Below, in pieces: positions 59,681 to 64,000 of a DNA stretch of 64,000 bases. The notes below the pieces were generated by a model that was given only the letters and a program-made list of their open reading frames with translations, ran no database searches and was not told the origin of the DNA. The stretch's first letter is position 1; each line of letters begins with the position of its first letter. Source of the stretch: Anoxynatronum sibiricum (GTDB lineage Bacteria > Bacillota > Clostridia > Peptostreptococcales > Tindalliaceae); the NCBI RefSeq assembly GCF_039414295.1, contig NZ_JBCITM010000021.1, positions 1-64,000 of the forward strand. The letters are read 5' to 3'. A program made the position numbers and the translations under genes.

Positions 59681-60820
59681 ATGAGAAAAGCATTTATTTC
59701 ACCAGGCAAGTACGTGCAGGGAGAAGGCGAATTGTTGAATCTGGGATACTTTGTCAAGACATTTGGAAGCACTGCCCTGCTCATCGCTCATGAGGATGAT
59801 GTGAATCGTGTTCAGGAACAGCTGGATGCCACAAAGGCGACCTATGGCATTCAGTTTGTTCAGAGCAACTTTGGCGGCGAATGCTCCCGGGAAGAAGTCA
59901 CACGGCTTCAGGCCCTGGCGGCGGAAAGCAACTGTGACTGCACCATTGGTTTAGGCGGCGGTAAAGCCATTGATACGGCCAAGTGCGTTGCCCAGGGCGG
60001 GCCGCTGATTATTTGCCCCACCATCGCAGCAACCGATGCCCCCACCAGCCACTCTGCTGTCTTATATACACCCGAAGGCGCTTTTGATGACTATGCCTAT
60101 TTTTCCCAAAGCCCCAGCGTGGTGCTGGTGGATACCAAAGTGATTGCCCAGGCACCCACCCGTTTTTTGGTGTCTGGCATGGGCGACTCCCTCTCCACTT
60201 ATTTTGAAGCCCGAGCCACCCGCAGCTCCTATTCCCCTGTGAACGCAGGGCTGCCTTGCGGCTACCGGGAAGGTCACTGCCCGCCAGCCAGAGGCACCAA
60301 CACCGCCTTTGCACTGGCGAAGCTTTGCTACCAAACCCTTTTGGCTGACGGCGTCAAGGCAAAGCTCTCCTGCGATCTTAGCCAGGTAACCCCTGCACTG
60401 GAAAACATCGTCGAAGCCAACTCCCTTCTTTCCGGTCTCGGCTTTGAAAGCGGCGGACTGGCAGCGGCTCATGCCATTCACGACGGCCTCACCATTTTCG
60501 AAGGCACCCACCAGTATTATCATGGCGAAAAAGTGGCCTTCGGTACACTGGTTCAACTGGTGCTTGAGAATGCCCCGGCAGAAGAGCTGGAAGAAGTGCT
60601 GGATTTCTGCCTGTCAGTTGGTCTTCCTGTCTGCCTGGCAGATATTGGCGTGATTGCGCCTTCAGAGGATGAACTTTATCAGGCAGCCGAAAAAGCGTGT
60701 ATTCCTGAAGAATCCATCCACGCCATGCCTTTTCCTGTCACAGTGGAAAACGTTGTCGCTGCCATTAAAACAGCCGATGCCCTTGGCGCACAATGGAAAT
60801 CCACCTGGCACCACCACTAA
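59681..60820 (+). CDS. gldA: Glycerol dehydrogenase
   Basis: A 379-aa NAD-dependent, zinc-type enzyme oxidising glycerol to dihydroxyacetone. Nucleotide-binding glycines are in IGLGGGKAIDTAK. Zinc ligands appear as Asp in SGMGDSLSTYFEA and His in AAAHAIHDGL and YYHGEKVAFGT. The ATG of MRKAFISPGKY follows GGAGG. A cysteine-containing loop (LPCGYREGHCPPARG) seems longer than usual. It is followed by dihydroxyacetone kinase. Confidence 0.93.
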   Translation: MRKAFISPGKYVQGEGELLNLGYFVKTFGSTALLIAHEDDVNRVQEQLDATKATYGIQFVQSNFGGECSREEVTRLQALAAESNCDCTIGLGGGKAIDTAKCVAQGGPLIICPTIAATDAPTSHSAVLYTPEGAFDDYAYFSQSPSVVLVDTKVIAQAPTRFLVSGMGDSLSTYFEARATRSSYSPVNAGLPCGYREGHCPPARGTNTAFALAKLCYQTLLADGVKAKLSCDLSQVTPALENIVEANSLLSGLGFESGGLAAAHAIHDGLTIFEGTHQYYHGEKVAFGTLVQLVLENAPAEELEEVLDFCLSVGLPVCLADIGVIAPSEDELYQAAEKACIPEESIHAMPFPVTVENVVAAIKTADALGAQWKSTWHHH

Positions 60821-60833
60821 AAACGCTTTCGCT

Positions 60834-60872
60834 GGCAGCCAGTGGGGTTCTTTTTAACCAGCACTGGCTGCC
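60834..60872. other. Hairpin between gldA and the DHA kinase gene
   Basis: GGCAGCCAGTG and CACTGGCTGCC are exact complements with a 17-nt loop. No T-run follows, so it is more likely an mRNA stability or processing element than a terminator. Confidence 0.5.
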
Positions 60873-60917
60873 CTTGTCGTATGCTTGATTTTATCTTGAC
60901 GAGATAGGAGAACTGAT

Positions 60918-62672
60918 ATGAAAAAAATCATGAATCAGCCGGAAAACGTTGTTTATGAAATGTGTAAAGGCATCGTCATGGCTCATCCCCAGCTTCGTTT
61001 CATTGAAAAATACAAAATCATTCAAAAAAATCACATTGACCAGGACAAAGTGACCCTGATCAGCGGCGGCGGCAGCGGTCATGAGCCTGCCCATGCCGGT
61101 TTTATTGGCAGCGGACTCATTGATACCGCCGTTTGTGGAGACGTTTTTGCGTCTCCCTCTCAGGTGCAGGTGTACCAGGCAATCAAAGCCTCCGCTTCCA
61201 GAAAAGGCACCCTGCTGATTATCAAAAACTACAGCGGCGATATCATGAACTTTAAAAATGCCGCTCATCTGGCGGCTGAAGACGGCATTGAAGTGGATTT
61301 TGTGAAGGTGGATGATGATATTGCTGTGCAGGATTCACTGTATACCGTGGGCCGCAGAGGAGTGGCCGGTACGGTTCTTGTCCATAAGGCTGCCGGTGCC
61401 ATGGCGCGAAAAGGCGCCAGTCTTCAGGAGGTTAAGCGGGTTGCTCAAAAAGCCGTGGATCATGTGAAAAGCCTGGGCTTCGCCTTCAGCTCCTGTACAG
61501 TGCCTGCCAAGGGAACACCCACCTTTGAGATTGGTGATGATGAGATGGAATACGGTGTTGGCATTCATGGTGAGCCCGGTATCCAACGGGAGGCCATGAT
61601 CTCCGCCGATGAGCTGGCTTCCAGAATGGTGCCCGCACTCCTTGAGTCCCTGAAAATCACCACCGGAGAAGTGGTGGTCTTAATCAATGGCTTCGGCAGC
61701 ACCCCCCTGCAGGAGCTGTATCTGTTCAATCATTCCGTCTGCAGGCTGCTGACAGCGTCAGGCGTCACTGTTCACCGAACCTTCGTGGGTAACTTTATGA
61801 CCAGTATTGATATGCTGGGTGCCTCCATTTCCATTATGAAGCTGGATGTCGAGCTGAAGGAGCTGCTGGACGCCCCCTGCGAAAGCCCGGCTTTACAGAT
61901 TTCAGGCCCCCCGTCGCCCATGGATCTTTCACCTTTGATGGTTCTTGAAAAGCAGGCGTCTTCCTCCCTTCAGGAACCTGCGGCGCTTCCTCAGCTTGAT
62001 GCTCATCTTCATCACCAGCTGATTTCGCTGGCAAATATCCAGCATATGGTGCAGGTGATGGGCGACTGCATCATTCGCAATGAAGTCCCCTTCTGCCAGC
62101 TGGATGCCCATGCCGGCGATGGTGATTTTGGCATGAGTGTGGCCAAAGGCTTTAAGCAGTTGCAACAGGAGTGGCCCCAGTTATTGATGGCATCTCATAC
62201 CATCGGCGATTTTCTGGATGCCTGCTCACTGATTATCATGGAGCATTGCGGCGGCGCTTCAGGTCCCCTCTGGGGTGCTGCCTTCAGAGGAGCCGCCCGT
62301 TCTGCCGGCAATGAGAAATCCCTGACCCTGGAGGCCTTCACGTCGATGATGGCGGCAGCCGCCGAAGCCATCCAGGCCACCGGGGAGCGCTCCTTTGGCC
62401 GCGGTGCAGTGGTGGGCGATAAGACGATGATTGACGCCCTGGTACCTGCCGTCAACGCTTTGAAAGACAGTGGGAAAGAAGCCGACACCCTTCTGGAAGC
62501 CTTGAAAAAATCAGCGGCTGCAGCCGTTCAGGGGGCAGAAAGCACCAAAGAAATCGCCGCCAAAATGGGCAGGGCCGGTACTGTGGGCGACCGCAGCCTT
62601 GGTCATCCCGATGCCGGTGCCTTTGCCCTGGGCGTGATTTTTACAGAAGTTGCCGCCAGCATGAAAGCTTAA
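60918..62672 (+). CDS. Fused ATP-dependent dihydroxyacetone kinase (DhaK-DhaL)
   Basis: A 584-aa kinase phosphorylating dihydroxyacetone to DHAP. The DhaK half (residues 1-330) has SGGGSGHEPAHAGF and the covalent substrate His in YGVGIHGEPG. The DhaL half (from about 370) has the Mg-ATP motif DAHAGDGDFGMS and GDRSLGHPDAGA. Fusion of both halves indicates use of ATP rather than PTS phosphate. AGGAG precedes the ATG. With gldA it forms a glycerol-to-DHAP route. Confidence 0.93.
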   Translation: MKKIMNQPENVVYEMCKGIVMAHPQLRFIEKYKIIQKNHIDQDKVTLISGGGSGHEPAHAGFIGSGLIDTAVCGDVFASPSQVQVYQAIKASASRKGTLLIIKNYSGDIMNFKNAAHLAAEDGIEVDFVKVDDDIAVQDSLYTVGRRGVAGTVLVHKAAGAMARKGASLQEVKRVAQKAVDHVKSLGFAFSSCTVPAKGTPTFEIGDDEMEYGVGIHGEPGIQREAMISADELASRMVPALLESLKITTGEVVVLINGFGSTPLQELYLFNHSVCRLLTASGVTVHRTFVGNFMTSIDMLGASISIMKLDVELKELLDAPCESPALQISGPPSPMDLSPLMVLEKQASSSLQEPAALPQLDAHLHHQLISLANIQHMVQVMGDCIIRNEVPFCQLDAHAGDGDFGMSVAKGFKQLQQEWPQLLMASHTIGDFLDACSLIIMEHCGGASGPLWGAAFRGAARSAGNEKSLTLEAFTSMMAAAAEAIQATGERSFGRGAVVGDKTMIDALVPAVNALKDSGKEADTLLEALKKSAAAAVQGAESTKEIAAKMGRAGTVGDRSLGHPDAGAFALGVIFTEVAASMKA

Positions 62673-62687
62673 AGGACCGATTTTGCT

Positions 62688-63629
62688 TCAGGCTTCTTCA
62701 GCGCTGGGCCACATGGTTAGCCTGAATACGGCGGGGGTCACCCCTGTTTCACGCTTAAACACCTTGATGAAGTAACTGGCATCTTCAAATCCGCAGGCTC
62801 CGGCAATTTCACCGATGGTGCTGCGAGAGTTCAGCAGAAGCACCTTCGCTTTGTTCACACGCACATGGCACACATATTGGGGAACGCTTTTTCCCATCTG
62901 CTTGCAAAAGAGGCGGCTGAAATAGCTTTCAGAAATATTGCAGCGGTGTGCCAGTGCGTTGACGGTGCATTTTTTATCGTAATGCTGCTCAATATATGCC
63001 AGTGCCGGTTTAATCAAATCTTCTGTCGGGCTTGCCGGCAGCGGTTTATCAGAAGCCGCCATTTCATTGATCACCGTCAGCTCCTTCATCAGCTGCTCTC
63101 CGGGGCTTTTCACCATGTACTGACAAATGGTTTCAATGATCTTTGCGGTGGCCACCACTTTTTCATAGGTCATTACCGGCAACCGCTGGTAGGCTTCCTG
63201 CATTACTTTGGACTGGCTGAAAACCCTGTTCAGATCCGTCATTTTATAGACCGGCTCTACCACGTGGCTTTCAGCATTATTTTCAAGGCGAACCTGCCCC
63301 GCCATCACCGCCCCCAGGTACAGCTCGTTGATAATGATGGGCACCGCAACATCCACAATATTGGCGTGGCACAGATACAAAAAAGCTTCCTTCGACCTTG
63401 CCGCCTCAACGCCGCCAAAGGAATCGCATTTTTCACAACGGTCGCCATAGTCAGGGGAATCTCTCAGCATACGGCAAAAATCATTGCAGCCACTATGCCG
63501 GGTTAATGGCATGCCCTTGTAGTCAACGGTGATCACTGCCAAGCCCGTTGAAGTGGCCAGGTAATCCTGAAATCGTTGAAAGTCAGCATGCTTCAAAGTA
63601 CCGTGCAAGGTTTCCCATGCCTCGTTCAT
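62688..63629 (-). CDS. AraC-family regulator with a PocR ligand-binding domain
   Basis: A 313-aa protein. Residues 1-180 are a PocR-type sensor with the cysteine pattern CNDFCRML, CEKCDSFGG and YLCHANIVDVAVPI. Two AraC helix-turn-helix motifs follow (VNALAHRCNISESYFSRLF, TIGEIAGACGFEDASYFIKVF). PocR domains sense small diols such as 1,3-propanediol or glycerol-derived compounds. Its gene converges on the DHA kinase gene with 15 bases between stops, so it probably controls gldA and the kinase. Confidence 0.9.
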   Translation of the reverse strand: MNEAWETLHGTLKHADFQRFQDYLATSTGLAVITVDYKGMPLTRHSGCNDFCRMLRDSPDYGDRCEKCDSFGGVEAARSKEAFLYLCHANIVDVAVPIIINELYLGAVMAGQVRLENNAESHVVEPVYKMTDLNRVFSQSKVMQEAYQRLPVMTYEKVVATAKIIETICQYMVKSPGEQLMKELTVINEMAASDKPLPASPTEDLIKPALAYIEQHYDKKCTVNALAHRCNISESYFSRLFCKQMGKSVPQYVCHVRVNKAKVLLLNSRSTIGEIAGACGFEDASYFIKVFKRETGVTPAVFRLTMWPSAEEA

Positions 63630-63757
63630 TTCTCCACCTCCACTGGTGCTGCTGGTGCTTTTTCCCAGGGTATTTTACTACCATCCTACTCTATTCATTT
63701 GTGAATGTCCATCCTCTACACATATGTCAGCAGAAAAGCGGGCCCCTGATTTGCGCA

Positions 63758-63786
63758 GAAAGAGGGACGGCATGAGCCGTCCCTCT
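63758..63786. repeat. Dispersed palindrome, copy 3
   Basis: GAAAGAGGGACGGC, loop ATGA, then GCCGTCCCTCT. The right arm is shorter by three bases than in copies 1 and 2. Confidence 0.8.
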
Positions 63787-63861
63787 GAGGTTGAAGACAA
63801 AGGGCTTTGGCCCGGCCAGCTGACTCCAATCTTGTGTGTTTTTAGTCGAAAGTCTCGAAAA

Positions 63862-63899
63862 CAGCGCCTGAACTCGCTGCGCTCAAACAGCAGGCGCTG
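63862..63899. terminator. Hairpin CAGCGCCTG/CAGGCGCTG
   Basis: Nine-base exact arms with a 20-nt loop, followed on the plus strand by CGGTTTTCTC. A possible terminator. Confidence 0.45.
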
Positions 63900-64000
63900 G
63901 CGGTTTTCTCATCTTTTCGAAAAAACACTGACAAGATTTCCAAGGCTGTCCTTTACCAAATCCCTTGTCTTCATCTTATTTTGTCTATAGTCTGAGAGGG

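Larger units (their letters stand above)
63630..64000. other. Right-end intergenic region
   Basis: It holds the third dispersed palindrome (63758-63786) and a further hairpin (63862-63899). No gene is supported. The palindrome may end a gene lying beyond the window. Confidence 0.4.

Noticed and set aside
63646..63990. 114-codon plus-strand frame at the right end
   Set aside because: It runs through the dispersed palindrome and another hairpin, with no ribosome binding site or known motif.

Overview
The window looks like a chromosomal segment of a Gram-positive bacterium of the Clostridia type. The evidence is AG-rich ribosome binding sites, near-consensus vegetative promoters with 17-bp spacers, an rpsF-ssb-rpsR operon, a PyrR-type attenuator before pyrB-pyrI, a BirA-type operator before bioY, and lipoproteins with clear lipoboxes. 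An alkaliphilic or anaerobic relative is possible (NhaC remnant, TRAP transport, flavinylated extracellular reductase), but genus cannot be fixed from sequence alone. Base composition is mixed: most housekeeping genes are moderately GC-rich, while the reverse transcriptase and parts of the restriction locus are visibly more AT-rich.

Layout. 1-8.4 kb: a ROK-type regulator interrupted by an in-frame stop, a short promoter-to-terminator unit with no gene, a lipid-anchored FMN/FAD reductase with its own MerR regulator and 19-bp-spacer promoter, rplY, a GH26-like secreted glycosidase with a 12-bp tandem repeat tail, and rpsF-ssb-rpsR. 8.4-14.1 kb: a decayed accessory region holding two RiPP precursors with near-identical Nif11-like leaders and unrelated cores, a truncated and frameshifted radical SAM/SPASM maturase, an IS1634-like element inserted just downstream of the -10 box of the locus promoter, and deletion scars joining fragments of a sensor kinase, an NtrC-like regulator and an NhaC antiporter. 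14.1-19.5 kb: a small unknown protein, a large lipoprotein, an Lgt paralogue and an unusual XRE-type regulator. 19.5-22.1 kb: pyrB-pyrI and a metallophosphoesterase. 22.2-29.5 kb: an M50 membrane protease, an ABC exporter, a CPBP protease and an AgrC/LytTR two-component pair, together resembling a peptide-response or immunity region. 29.6-34.3 kb: bioY, phosphonate-type uptake (phnD, phnC and a fused double phnE) and a small secreted protein.

34.4-45.7 kb is a nine-gene, one-direction, tightly coupled defence operon: a half-size HsdS, a 45-aa ORF, hsdM, dinD, hsdS, a reverse transcriptase with a YRDD active site, an AlbA_2/divergent-ATPase protein, hsdR and a YgjP-type metalloprotease. It is followed by a RelB/RelE-type toxin-antitoxin pair with a recognisable operator. 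This is the best candidate for an undescribed system in the window.

46.8-59.3 kb is a glucuronide catabolic locus: GntR regulator, TRAP transporter (DctP, DctQ, DctM), beta-glucuronidase, GH31 glycosidase, uxaC, uxuA and uxuB. A repeated operator-like motif sits before gntR and before dctP. 59.7-63.6 kb carries glycerol dehydrogenase, a fused dihydroxyacetone kinase and a PocR-AraC regulator, giving glycerol to DHA to DHAP. A hairpin-forming palindrome with the same arms and a variable first loop base occurs three times in the window (34.3, 46.75 and 63.76 kb).
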